Origin: Micromonospora coriariae
GTDB lineage: Bacteria; Actinomycetota; Actinomycetes; Mycobacteriales; Micromonosporaceae
Length of the DNA stretch: 64,000 bases
Direction: 5' to 3'
NCBI RefSeq assembly: GCF_900091455.1
Contig: NZ_LT607412.1
Location: forward strand, 5,518,001-5,582,000
Positions 49,470 through 58,841 of the stretch are shown in pieces. How positions within the stretch are numbered: the stretch's first letter is position 1; each line of letters opens with the position of its first letter. The translations under genes and the position numbers were made by a program. The notes under the pieces are model-generated. The model was given only the letters and a program-made list of their open reading frames with translations, was not told where the DNA came from and searched no databases.

Positions 49470-49952
49470 CGAGGGCAGCCACGGGTTCGCAACCTCGTCG
49501 GCGACGCGCCGCAGTGGCCGATCGGCGAGGTGTGGAACTACCACGACTGGTCCACCATCGGTAACCAGCGCGTCGGCACCTACCAGGCCGCGATCGACGC
49601 GCGGCTCGGCGAGTCCGGCTCGCTCGGCGAGTTCGCCGCCCGGGCACAGTTCGTCAACTACGAGAGCCACCGCGCGATGTTCGAGGCGTGGAACGCCAAC
49701 CTGTGGCAGGACGCCACCGGCCTGCTGCTGTGGATGTCGCACCCGGCCTGGCACAGCACAGTCTGGCAGACCTACGACTACGACCTCGACGTGAACGGCG
49801 CCCACTACGGAGCCCGCAAGGGCTGCGAGCCGCTGCACGTCCAGGCCGACCCCGGCACCTGGCAGGTGGGGGTGGTCAACCAGCCCGCGCGGTCCGGTCT
49901 CGCCCGTCAGGTCAAGGTGACGGCTCAGGCGTACAACTCGGCCGGCAACTAG
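49470..49952 (+). pseudogene. Fragment of a GH2 exo-beta-glucosaminidase-like protein
   Basis: The frame ending at 49952 contains GDAPQWPIGEVWNYHDWSTIGNQ, VNYESHRAMFEAWNANLWQDATGLLLWMSHPAWHSTVWQTYDYDLDVNGAHYGARKGCEPLHVQADPGTWQV. These match the end of the GH2 barrel of exo-chitosanase/glucosaminidases (CsxA type). Full members are about 900-1000 residues, with sugar-binding, Ig-like and catalytic domains upstream and an Ig-like domain downstream. Here only about 160 recognisable residues remain. The catalytic acid/base region is absent, and the frame stops early after AYNSAGN. The sequence before 49470 does not read as this family. Confidence 0.8.
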
Positions 49953-49960
49953 GGCCTACA

Positions 49961-49994
49961 CGGTGGGAAGCGGCGCCCGGGCCGCTTCCCACCG
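49961..49994. terminator. Terminator between the GH2 relic and the NAD(P)-binding gene
   Basis: Perfect 14-bp stem CGGTGGGAAGCGGC (49961-49974) / GCCGCTTCCCACCG (49981-49994) with a 6-base loop, serving either strand. Confidence 0.85.
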
Positions 49995-50053
49995 CGATCG
50001 CGGCGCCGGCGAACACTGCTCGGCCCGCCGCGTCCGATGCGGGCCGCGGCGCG

Positions 50054-50749
50054 TCACTTCTTCTTCAGCACGGCCTCGCGCCAGATCAGACCCGCGATAC
50101 TCGGCCTGACCTCGGTGGTGATCACCGCCATCGCCCGGCGGACGAACCGGGCGTCGGTCAACTGCGCCACCATGCTCGCCGCCAGATCGGCCCGTGCCGT
50201 GAACAGGCCGTCCGCGACGTTCTCGGCCACCTGGTAGCGCGTGACGGCCGGGTGGTCGAACAGCCCGGAAGGCCGGGCGATGGTCCAGTCCAGGTCGCTG
50301 TCGCGTACGAGGGACTCCATGCGGCGCATGTCGTCGTGCGCGGTGCGGCCCACCCTGCGGTTGAAGAGCGGATCCAGCACGTTGTTGAAGAAGAACTCGC
50401 CGGTCGGTCGCCAGGTTGGATCCATGACGCTGGAGCTGACCGTGACAAGGCGCTTCACACCGTGCCGGTGCATCGCGGCCAGGATGTTGGCGTTGCCCCG
50501 CGAGTACACGGTGATCGGCTTCGAGGTGAGCGGGACACCCAGGCTGGACAGGACCGCGTCGCTGCCGCCGACGGCCCGGTGCACGGCGTGCGGGTCCGCG
50601 ACGTCGGCGCCGACCACGGTGAGACCGGGGCGGGGTTGCACGGTGTGTGGGCGGCGGGTGACCGCGACGACCTCGTGGCCCGCGGTCAGGGCCTGCTCGG
50701 TGATGTGGCGGCCGGTGGGACCGGTGGCGCCGAAGACGACAGTGCGCAT
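50054..50749 (-). CDS. NAD(P)H-binding (atypical SDR) oxidoreductase
   Basis: 231 residues from the ATG at 50749. MRTVVFGATGPTGRHITEQALTAGHEVVAVTRRP is the NmrA/atypical-SDR dinucleotide-binding start (G-A-T-G-x-x-G). Then VVGADVADPHAVHRAVGGSDAVLSSLG, VKRLVTVSSSVMD and MESLVRDSDLDWTIARPSGLFD, the last with the usual T-I-[VL]-R-P. It lacks the YxxxK of classical SDRs, so it may act as a redox sensor or reductase. Divergent from a TetR gene with a shared operator, which likely controls it. Confidence 0.85.
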   Translation of the reverse strand: MRTVVFGATGPTGRHITEQALTAGHEVVAVTRRPHTVQPRPGLTVVGADVADPHAVHRAVGGSDAVLSSLGVPLTSKPITVYSRGNANILAAMHRHGVKRLVTVSSSVMDPTWRPTGEFFFNNVLDPLFNRRVGRTAHDDMRRMESLVRDSDLDWTIARPSGLFDHPAVTRYQVAENVADGLFTARADLAASMVAQLTDARFVRRAMAVITTEVRPSIAGLIWREAVLKKK

Positions 50750-50804
50750 GTGCTCGCTCCTCGTTGCGGGTTGATGGCGTTGACCGTCCCACCGCGCAGG
50801 AGCA

Positions 50805-50825
50805 TTATTCAACCGTGTTGAATAA
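50805..50825. promoter_or_regulatory. TetR operator overlapping the TetR start codon
   Basis: TTATTCAAC (50805-50813) and GTTGAATAA (50817-50825) form a perfect 9-base inverted repeat around three bases. The preferred GTG start of the TetR gene (50815-50817) lies in the centre of the repeat. It also sits 56 bases upstream of the divergent NAD(P)-binding gene start. Confidence 0.8.
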
Positions 50826-51399
50826 AACCCGGGGTCGGCCCCGCGGCAACCCCGATACCAAGGCCCGCATCGCCGAGGTCGCCCGCGAGCTGTTCCTGAA
50901 GCACGGATATCCGGGTACGACCGTCCGGGCGATCGCCGCCGCGGCGGGCGTCGACTCGGCGCTGATCAGCTACCACTTCGGCTCCAAGCAGGGTCTCTTC
51001 AGTCAGTCACTGACCCTGCTGTGCGTCGATCCCGCCGCTCTCGACCAGGCTCTGCGGGGTGACCGGGCCGGGCTGGCCGACCGCCTGCTCGACTCGGTCA
51101 CCGGCCTGTGGGATGCCACCGCGCCCGCCGGGAACCGGATGGCGGTGCAGGACGACGACACGATGCGCGCCCTGCGTGACTACCTGGACGGTGAGCTGCG
51201 CCTCCGCATCGCTGAATTTCTCGGCGGGCCCGATGCGACGCTGCGCGCCACCGCTGCGGTAGGCGTGCTGGGTGGGCTGATCTTCACGCGGTACCTCAAC
51301 CCGATCCGCTCGATCGGTGTGCTGTCCCCGGCCGACGTCCGGCGCGTCTTCGGGCCGGCGCTGCGGGCCGCCCTGTCTGGCCAACCCCGACGGGCGTGA
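50815..51399 (+). CDS. TetR family transcriptional regulator
   Basis: 194 residues from the GTG at 50815; an upstream GTG at 50764 is possible but adds a non-conserved leader and has no better ribosome site. The HTH reads DTKARIAEVARELFLKHGYPGTTVRAIAAAAGVDSALISYHFGSKQGLFSQSL. The C-terminal domain has the pattern of the TetR_C_17 group (LGGLIFTRYLNPIRSIGVLSPADVRRVFGPALRAAL). The operator over its own start predicts tight self-repression and control of the divergent NAD(P)-binding gene. Confidence 0.9.
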   Translation: MLNKTRGRPRGNPDTKARIAEVARELFLKHGYPGTTVRAIAAAAGVDSALISYHFGSKQGLFSQSLTLLCVDPAALDQALRGDRAGLADRLLDSVTGLWDATAPAGNRMAVQDDDTMRALRDYLDGELRLRIAEFLGGPDATLRATAAVGVLGGLIFTRYLNPIRSIGVLSPADVRRVFGPALRAALSGQPRRA

Positions 51400-51439
51400 A
51401 CCGCGGCGAGAGGCATCCACGGAGGTCTTGCGTGGGTCA

Positions 51440-51455
51440 TCGTATACAACATACG
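51440..51455. promoter_or_regulatory. GntR-type operator before the third importer operon
   Basis: TCGTATACAACATACG holds two GTAT/ATAC half-sites. Its minus-strand reading TTGTATACGA shares TGTATACGA with a site 35 bases upstream of the GntR gene at 59559-59567. FCD-type GntR proteins commonly bind T-x-GTATAC-x-A palindromes. Confidence 0.65.
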
Positions 51456-51486
51456 CTCCCCGAATCGTCCACTCGAGGAGCTCCCC

Positions 51487-53163
51487 ATGACGAACCTCTC
51501 CCTCAGCGAAACGAGCCTGCCCCGGCGCCGTTCACTCCGGGCCGCAGTGGCGGCGGTCGCTGTTGCCTGCGCGGTCGTTGCCTGCTCACCGGTGTCGAAC
51601 GGCGGGGATGACAACCAGTCCGGCGACAACCAGTCGGCAGGCCAGGATTCCTTCGGTACGCCGGCAGACCCCGCTGCCGTGAAGCAGGGCGGCAAGCTGG
51701 TCATCGCCCTCTCGGCAGAACCCGACGCGCTGGACCCGACACTGTCGCGCAGCCTCTACTCCCGCTACGTCTTCCAGGCGATGTGCCAGAAGCTCTACGA
51801 CGTGAACGAACAGGCGCAGGTCGTACCGCAGCTCGCGACCGCCCTGCCCACCACGAGCAGCGACGGCAGGACGGTCACCATCCCGCTGCGCCAGGGCGCC
51901 CGCTTCGCGGACGGGACACCGTTCGACTCCGCCGCGGTGAAGGCCACCATCCAGCGTCACCTGACCCACGCCCGGTCGGCGCGCAAGAGCGAACTCGGTC
52001 CCATCGACGGCGTCGACACCCCCGACGCGCAGACAGTCGTCCTGCGGCTGAAGCAGCCGTTCGCACCCCTGCTCGGCGCCCTCGCCGACCGCGCCGGCAT
52101 GATCATGAGTGCGAAGGCGTTGCAGAGCCTCGGCGACGACTTCGCCTCGGCGCCGGTCTGCGTCGGCCCCTTCAAGTTCGCCAAGCGGGTGCCGCAGAAC
52201 TCCATCGAGGTCGTGAAGGACCCGAACTACTACGAAACCGACAAGGTCCACCTGGACGGCATCTCGTGGCGCATCCTCAGCGACGCCAGCATCCGCGCGG
52301 CCAACCTGCGCGCCGGTGACGCCCAGGTCGCCGACAGCATCTCCACACAGGATGTCGCCTCCCTGCGGCAGGAGGCCTCGATCTCCGTCCTGCAGTCGCA
52401 GTCCCTCGGCTACCAGGGCCTCACGATCAACATCGGCAACGTCGACGGGATCGGCACCGCGCCCAAGCCGATCAACCGCCCCCTTGCGCAGAACGCCAAG
52501 GTCCGGCAGGCCTTCGAGCACGCCATCGACCGGAAGGCGCTGGTCGACGCGGTCTTCAACGGCATCCACACCGCTGCCTGCTCACCCATCTCTCCGGCCA
52601 GCCCGTTCTCGTCTCCCGAGGCGCAGACCTGCCCGGCGCACGACCCCGCCAAGGCCAAGCAGCTCCTCACCGAGGCGGGCGTGCAGATGCCGTACACGAT
52701 CACGATGCTCGCGTCGAATACGCCCGACACGCTGCGCCTCGCGCAGGCACTGCAGTCCATGCTCAAGGACGGCGGATTCGACCTGAAGATCAACCCGGTG
52801 GAGTACTCCTCCCTCCTGGACGAGCAGGACCGCGGCAACTTCGAGCTGCTGCAGCTCGGCTGGAGCGGGCGGATCGACCCGGACGCCAACATCACGAACT
52901 TCGTCGGCACCCGCGCGAGCCAGAACGTCTCCGGCTACAGCAACCCCCAACTCGACACCCTGCTGACCCAGGCCCGCCAGGCCGGCGACATCGAGGAGCG
53001 CAAGAAGCTGTACGGGCAGGCTGTCACGCTGCTCCAGCAGGACGACGCCCTGATCTACCTCTACCGGCAGCGGAACCTCACCGCCGTCAGCAAGCAGATC
53101 CAGGGCCTGCAGGTCTTCCCGGACGGCGTGATCCGCGCGGCCTTCGCCGGTTTCACCAAGTAG
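51487..53163 (+). CDS. Peptide-type ABC transporter substrate-binding lipoprotein
   Basis: 558 residues. Twin-arginine-like basic N-terminus (PRRRSLR), hydrophobic core and lipobox VVAC (lipidated Cys33), then an Asn/Gly/Gln tether. SBP_bac_5 body: GGKLVIALSAEPDALDPTLSRSLYSRYVFQAMCQKLY, then PLRQGARFADGTPFDSAAVKATIQRHL. GAGGAG precedes the ATG. It heads an operon of five transporter genes plus gamma-glutamyltransferase, so gamma-glutamyl peptides such as glutathione or related amides are a likely ligand class. That rests on context. Confidence 0.93.
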   Translation: MTNLSLSETSLPRRRSLRAAVAAVAVACAVVACSPVSNGGDDNQSGDNQSAGQDSFGTPADPAAVKQGGKLVIALSAEPDALDPTLSRSLYSRYVFQAMCQKLYDVNEQAQVVPQLATALPTTSSDGRTVTIPLRQGARFADGTPFDSAAVKATIQRHLTHARSARKSELGPIDGVDTPDAQTVVLRLKQPFAPLLGALADRAGMIMSAKALQSLGDDFASAPVCVGPFKFAKRVPQNSIEVVKDPNYYETDKVHLDGISWRILSDASIRAANLRAGDAQVADSISTQDVASLRQEASISVLQSQSLGYQGLTINIGNVDGIGTAPKPINRPLAQNAKVRQAFEHAIDRKALVDAVFNGIHTAACSPISPASPFSSPEAQTCPAHDPAKAKQLLTEAGVQMPYTITMLASNTPDTLRLAQALQSMLKDGGFDLKINPVEYSSLLDEQDRGNFELLQLGWSGRIDPDANITNFVGTRASQNVSGYSNPQLDTLLTQARQAGDIEERKKLYGQAVTLLQQDDALIYLYRQRNLTAVSKQIQGLQVFPDGVIRAAFAGFTK

Positions 53164-53169
53164 GTCGCC

Positions 53170-54126
53170 GTGGCCCGATATCTCCTCACCCGAGCCTGGC
53201 AGTCCGCGCTGACCCTGCTGTTGTCGACGATCGTGGTGTTCTTCGGCGTACGGGCGCTCCCCGGTGATCCGGCCCTCGCGCTGGCCGGCGAGGACCGCTC
53301 GCCGGAGGCCCTCGAAGCCATCCGTCGGCACTACGGGCTCGACCAGCCGCTGCCACTGCAGTTCGCGCAGTACGTGGAACGCATGGTGCAGGGCGACTTC
53401 GGGGTGTCGATCCGCACCGGTACGCCGGTCTCGTCGATGCTCACGACCGCCCTGCCGGTGACCGTTGAACTCTCCGTCCTGGCGATCCTGCTCGCCACGG
53501 CGCTCGGCGTCGGCGCCGGGGTGCTCGCGGCGGTCCGCCGCGGGCGCCCGGCGGAGTGGGTGGCCAACGGCATGGCCCTGATCGGCCTGTCGGTGCCGCA
53601 CTTCTGGCTCGGGCTGCTCGCGATCCTGTACCTGTCCGTGGCGACCGGGTTGTTTCCCGCCTCCGGCTTCGTGCCGATCCTGGAGGATCCGGTGGACAAC
53701 CTGCACCACATCGTCCTGCCGGCGGTGATCCTCGGGACCGGCCTCGCCGCCATCATCATGCGGCAGACCCGGTCGGCGGTGCTGGACTCGCTCTCCTCGG
53801 ACTACGTACGAACGGCGAAGGCGAAGGGCCTGCGGCCGCGCGCCGTCATCACCCAGCACGCCCTGCGGAACAGCCTGATCGTGGTGGTGACCGTCGTGGG
53901 CCTCCAGCTCGGGGGCCTGATCTCGGGTGCCGTCGTTACCGAACAGATCTTCGGGCTGCCGGGCTTCGGCAAGATGACCATCGACGCGGTGTTCCAGCGG
54001 GACTACCCGGTGATCCAGGCCGTCGTCCTGCTCACCGCGACGGCGTACATCGTGATCAACTTCTTCGTCGACCTGCTCTACTCGGTCATCGATCCACGCA
54101 TCAGGGTGACGGGAGATCCGGCATGA
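53170..54126 (+). CDS. Peptide-type ABC transporter permease (DppB type)
   Basis: 318 residues, start GTG. RYLLTRAWQSALTLLLSTIVVFFGVRALPGDPALALAG is the DppB opening, the periplasmic loop is short, and the EAA loop reads DYVRTAKAKGLRPRAVITQHALRN. Six membrane helices. Four-base overlap with the next permease. TSGF-type stretch FPASGFVPILEDPVDNLHHIVLPA is standard. Confidence 0.93.
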   Translation: MARYLLTRAWQSALTLLLSTIVVFFGVRALPGDPALALAGEDRSPEALEAIRRHYGLDQPLPLQFAQYVERMVQGDFGVSIRTGTPVSSMLTTALPVTVELSVLAILLATALGVGAGVLAAVRRGRPAEWVANGMALIGLSVPHFWLGLLAILYLSVATGLFPASGFVPILEDPVDNLHHIVLPAVILGTGLAAIIMRQTRSAVLDSLSSDYVRTAKAKGLRPRAVITQHALRNSLIVVVTVVGLQLGGLISGAVVTEQIFGLPGFGKMTIDAVFQRDYPVIQAVVLLTATAYIVINFFVDLLYSVIDPRIRVTGDPA

Positions 54127-55010
54127 CCGTCCTCACCGTTCCCATGGCGGAGACCGGTTCGGTCAGCATCAGCCGGCGTACCCGCGTCCTGCGGCGGTTG
54201 CGACGCAACCCGCTCGCCGTCGTGAGTTTCGTCGTGCTCGCGCTGGCAGCCGTCATCGCGCTGCTCTCGCCCTGGATCGCGCCGTACTCCGTCGACCAGA
54301 CCGATTTTGCCCGCACGTTCGCACCCCCCGGCAGCCCCGGCCACCTGCTCGGCACCGACGACCTCGGGCGGGACGTGCTGTCCCGGATCATGCTCGGGGC
54401 GCGGGCGTCGCTCCAGGTGGGGCTCCTGGCGGTGGCCACCTCCCTGGTCATCGGTGTTCCGCTCGGGCTCGCCGCCGGTTACTTCCGGGCCTGGGACGCC
54501 GTCATCTCACGCTTCACCGACCTGCTGCTCGCGTTCCCGTTCCTGATCATGGCGGTCGGGTTGGCGGCCATCCGGGGCGCCAGCCTCGGCAACGCCGCCG
54601 TGGCCATCGGCATCGCCCAGATCCCCGGCGTGATCCGGGTGGTGCGCTCGGACACGCTGCGGCTCAAGTCGCTGGACTTCGTCGCCGCCGCCGTCGTGGA
54701 CGGCGCGAGCGACCTGTGGGTGCTCGCCCGGCACATCCTGCCGAACGCGACATCGGTGATCCTGGTGCAGGCGACGGTCGCGATTCCGGCCGCGATCCTC
54801 GGCGAGGCGGTGCTCTCGTTCCTCGGCCTCGGCATCCAACCCCCGAACCCCAGCCTGGGCACCATGCTGGCCACCGCCCAACAGTTCGCCGCCCGAGCCC
54901 CGTGGGCGGCGGTTCTTCCCGGCGTCGTGATCATGGGGCTTGCGCTCGCGTTCAACGTCTTCGGCGACGCCCTCCGGGACGCCCTCGACCCGAAGGGAGA
55001 CCGGGGATGA
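54123..55010 (+). CDS. Peptide-type ABC transporter permease (DppC type)
   Basis: 295 residues from the ATG at 54123. RNPLAVVSFVVLALAAVIALLSPWIAPY, then LLGTDDLGRDVLSRIMLGARASLQVG (DppC signature), EAA loop DFVAAAVVDGASDLWVLARHILPN, and LGEAVLSFLGLGIQPPNPSLGTML. Pairs with the preceding permease; overlaps the following ATPase gene by four bases. Confidence 0.93.
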   Translation: MTVLTVPMAETGSVSISRRTRVLRRLRRNPLAVVSFVVLALAAVIALLSPWIAPYSVDQTDFARTFAPPGSPGHLLGTDDLGRDVLSRIMLGARASLQVGLLAVATSLVIGVPLGLAAGYFRAWDAVISRFTDLLLAFPFLIMAVGLAAIRGASLGNAAVAIGIAQIPGVIRVVRSDTLRLKSLDFVAAAVVDGASDLWVLARHILPNATSVILVQATVAIPAAILGEAVLSFLGLGIQPPNPSLGTMLATAQQFAARAPWAAVLPGVVIMGLALAFNVFGDALRDALDPKGDRG

Positions 55011-56056
55011 CCACAGCCGAACGGGCGGGACCCGCCGCCGCGGTCGCCACACCCGTCCTGGCGGTACGCGACCTCTCGGTCTCGTTCCCCACCGAGACCG
55101 GGACCGTCTCGGCGGTCGACGGGGTCAGCCTCGATCTCGCACCCGGAGAGATCGTCGGGATGGTGGGCGAGTCGGGATGCGGAAAGAGCGTCACCGCGAT
55201 GAGCATCGCGGGCCTGCTCCCCGGCAGCGCCCGGATCTCCGGATCGGTGCGACTGAACGGCACCGAACTCGTCGGCACCCGTGAGGCGGCGCTTCGCCGC
55301 GTACGCGGCAAGGAGATCGCCTACATCTTCCAGGAGCCCATGACGTCGCTCAATCCGGTGCTCACCGTCGGGCGGCAGATCGGCGAGGTGCTCCAGATCC
55401 ACGAACGGATGTCCCGGCGAGCCGCCCGGGCCCGTGCCGTCGAACTGTTGACGCTCGTCGGGATCCCGTCCGCCGCGAAACGCGTCGACAACTATCCGCA
55501 TCAGCTCTCGGGAGGCATGCGCCAACGCGTGATGATCGCGATGGCGGTGGCCTGCGGCCCCAAGGTGCTGGTGGCCGACGAACCGACCACCGCGCTGGAC
55601 GTCACGGTCCAGGCCGGCATCCTGCAGGTGCTGCGGGACCTGCGCGACCGGCTCGGCACGAGCATCCTGGTCATCACGCACGACCTCGGCGTGATCGCCG
55701 ACATCGCGGACCGCGTCGTCGTCATGTACGCGGGGCGGGTGGTGGAGCGCGCACCGGTCACGGACCTGTTCGCGCACCCCTACCACCGGTACACCGCCGG
55801 GCTCCTGTCGGCGTCACCGACGCCGGGCAGACACGCGGGCACCGACCGGTTGCAGGAGATCCCCGGTCTGGTGCCGGTCCTGTCGGTCCAGCCGGACGCG
55901 TGCACCTTCGCGGACCGGTGCCCCGCAGCAGACGCGCGGTGTCGCGAATCCAAGCCGCCCCTGGAGGTGGTGGGAGCCGGCGGCACCGACCACCTCGCGG
56001 CATGCTGGCACCCGTGCCCATCGCCCCGATCGCACCCCGAGGAGGCGCACCGATGA
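55007..56056 (+). CDS. Peptide-type ABC transporter ATPase (DppD type)
   Basis: 349 residues from the ATG at 55007. Walker [12 protein letters not shown]-loop [16 protein letters not shown], signature [12 protein letters not shown], Walker [15 protein letters not shown], switch ITHDLGV. C-terminal cysteines [14 protein letters not shown] match the oligopeptide-transporter extension. Overlaps the next ATPase by four bases. Confidence 0.93.
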   Translation: MTTAERAGPAAAVATPVLAVRDLSVSFPTETGTVSAVDGVSLDLAPGEIVGMVGESGCGKSVTAMSIAGLLPGSARISGSVRLNGTELVGTREAALRRVRGKEIAYIFQEPMTSLNPVLTVGRQIGEVLQIHERMSRRAARARAVELLTLVGIPSAAKRVDNYPHQLSGGMRQRVMIAMAVACGPKVLVADEPTTALDVTVQAGILQVLRDLRDRLGTSILVITHDLGVIADIADRVVVMYAGRVVERAPVTDLFAHPYHRYTAGLLSASPTPGRHAGTDRLQEIPGLVPVLSVQPDACTFADRCPAADARCRESKPPLEVVGAGGTDHLAACWHPCPSPRSHPEEAHR

Positions 56057-57054
56057 CGGCCCAGCCGGACGCCCTGGTGATCGAGGACCTGGTGATGCAC
56101 TTCGGCCCGGTACGGGCCGTGGACGGAGTGTCCCTCACCATTGCGAGGGGCCGGGTCACGGCCCTGGTGGGGGAGAGCGGCTCCGGAAAGTCGACTGTGG
56201 GCCGCTGCGTGGTGCGGCTCGTGGAACCGACAGCGGGTGTGGTCCGGATCGCCGGAACGGACGTCACGCACCTGTCTCGGCGACAGCTACGCCCGCACCG
56301 CAGTGCGGTGTCGATCGTCTTCCAGGACCCCGCCGCCTCGCTGGACCCGCGCATGCTGGTGGGCGAGGTCGTGGCCGAGCCGTTGCGACTGTCCGGGAAG
56401 CGGATCCCGCGGCGTGACCGGGAGGCACGGGTCGCCAGCGAACTCGAGCGGGTGGGTCTGCGTGCCGAGGTGGCCCGCCGCTATCCCCATGAGCTCTCCG
56501 GCGGGCAGCGCCAGCGGGTCAGCATCGCGCGGGCCCTGATCTCCGAGCCCCGGTTGCTCATCGCGGACGAACCGACGAGCGCACTCGACGTGTCCGTGCA
56601 GGCGTCGGTGCTCAACCTCCTCGCCGACCTGCAACGCGACATCGGGTTCGCCTGCCTCTTCATCACCCACGACCTGTCCGCCGTCGAGTACCTGGCCGAC
56701 GACATCGCCGTCATGTACCTGGGCCAGCTCGTCGAGAAGGGTTCGCGCGAGCGGATCTTCGCTCGGCCCGCCCACCCCTACACGCAGGCGCTGCTGTCGG
56801 CCGCGCCGGTGGCGGACCCGGTCCGGCAGCGGCAGCGTCAGCCGGTGCTGCTCGGCGACGACCTTCCGTCCGCGCTGGATCCGCCGTCCGGTTGCCGCTT
56901 TCGCACCCGGTGCCCGCTCGCGTTCGACCGGTGCGCGACGGAGGTACCGGCGCAGGTGGGAATCGGCGACGGCATGGCCGCGTGCCACCTGGTCAAGCCG
57001 GACGGCACCGGCCCCGACGTCCGGACCGCAGAAACGAGTGAGGTGTTGTCATGA
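56053..57054 (+). CDS. Peptide-type ABC transporter ATPase (DppF type)
   Basis: 333 residues from the ATG at 56053. Walker A GESGSGKST, Q-loop VFQDPAASLDPRMLVG, signature LSGGQRQRVSIA, Walker B LLIADEPTSALDVS, switch ITHDLSAV, C-terminal CRFRTRCPLAFDRC. Completes the importer; its last four bases overlap the gamma-glutamyltransferase start. Confidence 0.93.
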   Translation: MTAQPDALVIEDLVMHFGPVRAVDGVSLTIARGRVTALVGESGSGKSTVGRCVVRLVEPTAGVVRIAGTDVTHLSRRQLRPHRSAVSIVFQDPAASLDPRMLVGEVVAEPLRLSGKRIPRRDREARVASELERVGLRAEVARRYPHELSGGQRQRVSIARALISEPRLLIADEPTSALDVSVQASVLNLLADLQRDIGFACLFITHDLSAVEYLADDIAVMYLGQLVEKGSRERIFARPAHPYTQALLSAAPVADPVRQRQRQPVLLGDDLPSALDPPSGCRFRTRCPLAFDRCATEVPAQVGIGDGMAACHLVKPDGTGPDVRTAETSEVLS

Positions 57055-58841
57055 CGTTCACCACCAGACCGACGTTGCAGGGAACCTTCGGCATGGTGTC
57101 CTCGACGCACTGGCTCGCCAGCCAGGCGGCCATGGGGATCCTCGAACGCGGTGGCAACGCCTTCGACGCCGCGGTCACCGCCGGGTTCGTCCTGCACGTC
57201 GTCGAACCACACCTCAACGGGCCGGGCGGCGAGGTGCCGGCCATCGTGGCGACCGCCCAGGACCCGACCCCGAAGGTCCTGTGCGGGCAGGGGCCGGCGC
57301 CGGCCGGCGCCACCATCGCGCACTTCCGGAACCTCGGGATGGACCTCATCCCCGGATCCGGCCCGCTCGCGGCGGCCGTGCCCGGCGCCGTGGACGCCTG
57401 GCTCCTGCTGCTGCGCGACAACGGCACGCTCTCCCTCGACGAGGTGCTGGAGCCGGCGATCGGCTACGCCGGGGCGGGCCACCCACTGCTGGGTCGGGTC
57501 GGGGACACCGTGGCCACCGTCCGGTCGCTGTTCGAGGAGCACTGGCCCACCTCCGCCCAGCTCTGGCTGCGCGACGGCCGGCCCCCCGCGGCGGGGGAGT
57601 TGTTCGCCAACCCGGCCTACGCGCGCACCCTGCAGAAACTGGTTCAGGCCGGGCAGGCGGCCGGCGCCGACCGGGAGGCACAGATCGAGGCCGCACGACG
57701 GGCCTGGAGTACGGGTTTCGTCGCCGAGGCGATCGACCGGTTCAGCAGGGAGCCGTTCCAGGACTCCAGCGGGAGCCCGCACGCCGGGCTCGTCACCGGC
57801 GCCGACCTGGCCGCCTTCTCGGCGACCTGGGAGAAACCGGCCACCCTCGACTGGCACGGCTACTCGGTGTCGAAGACCGGCTTCTGGGGTCAGGGCCCGG
57901 TGCTGCTGGAGACGCTCTCCGTCCTCGACGCGCTCGACGACCCCGACGCGTACGACCCGTCGACCGCGGCCGGCATCCACGCCCAGGTCGAGGCGCTCAA
58001 GCTCGCCTTCGCCGACCGCGAGGCCTGGTACGGCGACGGCGCCGACGTGCCGGCCAAGGCGCTGCTCTCCCGGGAGTACGCGCGCGAGCGGGCGGCCCTG
58101 ATCGGCACCCGGGCGTCGGCGGAGCTGCGACCGGGGCGGCCCGACGGGGCGGAACCGCACCTCCCGGCCCACGTCCGACCCGGTGCCGTCCGCCGGGCCG
58201 ACCCGACGGACCCGACGACGGGGGAGCCGACGGTGCAGGCGGACGGGGTGACCCGTGGCGACACCTGCCACGTGGACGTGGTCGACCGCTGGGGCAACAT
58301 GATCTCCGCTACCCCGAGTGGTGGCTGGTTGCAGAGTTCGCCCACCATTCCGGAGCTCGGCTTCCCGCTGGGCAGCCGGCTGCAGATGTTCTGGCTGGAG
58401 GAGGGTCTCGCGTCGTCGCTCGCTCCGGGCCGGCGACCGCGTACCACGTTGAGCCCGACGATGGTGCACCGTGACGGGGAGCCGGTGCTGGCGTGTGGCA
58501 CACCCGGCGGCGATCAGCAGGACCAGTGGCAGTTGCCGTTCCTGCTGCGCCACCTCGCCGGCGGTCAATCCCTTCAGCAGGCCATCGACGCGCCCGCGTG
58601 GCACACCGTCAGCCTGCCGGGGTCGTTCTACCCGCGCGCGATGGAGCCCGGTGTCCTGGTGGTGGAGGACCGCATCGACGAGGACGTGCTGGCCGCGCTG
58701 CGGGCGTACGGGCACGAGGTGCGGCTCTCCGACGCGTGGAGCCTCGGTCGGCTCTGCGCGGTGACCCGCGACCCGGCCACGGGCGTGCTCGCCGCCGGGG
58801 CGAACCCGCGGGGCATGCAGGGCTACGCGTGCGGTCGTTAG
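57051..58841 (+). CDS. ggt: Gamma-glutamyltransferase family protein (Ntn-hydrolase)
   Basis: 596 residues. The GGT fold is shown by MVSSTHWLASQAAMGILERGGNAFDAAVTAGFVLHVVEPHLNGPGGE and by the small-subunit start GDTCHVDVVDRWGNMISATPS, whose Thr405 should become the N-terminal nucleophile after self-cleavage. Usual motifs D-T-[TC]-H-x-x-V-x-D and G-x-x-[LM]-Q are met. TPGGDQQDQWQLPFLLR closes the active site. No signal peptide, unlike the classical periplasmic GGT, so it acts on imported substrate in the cytoplasm. Overlaps the DppF-type ATPase and converges on the GntR gene with a four-base overlap. Confidence 0.9.
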   Translation: MTFTTRPTLQGTFGMVSSTHWLASQAAMGILERGGNAFDAAVTAGFVLHVVEPHLNGPGGEVPAIVATAQDPTPKVLCGQGPAPAGATIAHFRNLGMDLIPGSGPLAAAVPGAVDAWLLLLRDNGTLSLDEVLEPAIGYAGAGHPLLGRVGDTVATVRSLFEEHWPTSAQLWLRDGRPPAAGELFANPAYARTLQKLVQAGQAAGADREAQIEAARRAWSTGFVAEAIDRFSREPFQDSSGSPHAGLVTGADLAAFSATWEKPATLDWHGYSVSKTGFWGQGPVLLETLSVLDALDDPDAYDPSTAAGIHAQVEALKLAFADREAWYGDGADVPAKALLSREYARERAALIGTRASAELRPGRPDGAEPHLPAHVRPGAVRRADPTDPTTGEPTVQADGVTRGDTCHVDVVDRWGNMISATPSGGWLQSSPTIPELGFPLGSRLQMFWLEEGLASSLAPGRRPRTTLSPTMVHRDGEPVLACGTPGGDQQDQWQLPFLLRHLAGGQSLQQAIDAPAWHTVSLPGSFYPRAMEPGVLVVEDRIDEDVLAALRAYGHEVRLSDAWSLGRLCAVTRDPATGVLAAGANPRGMQGYACGR

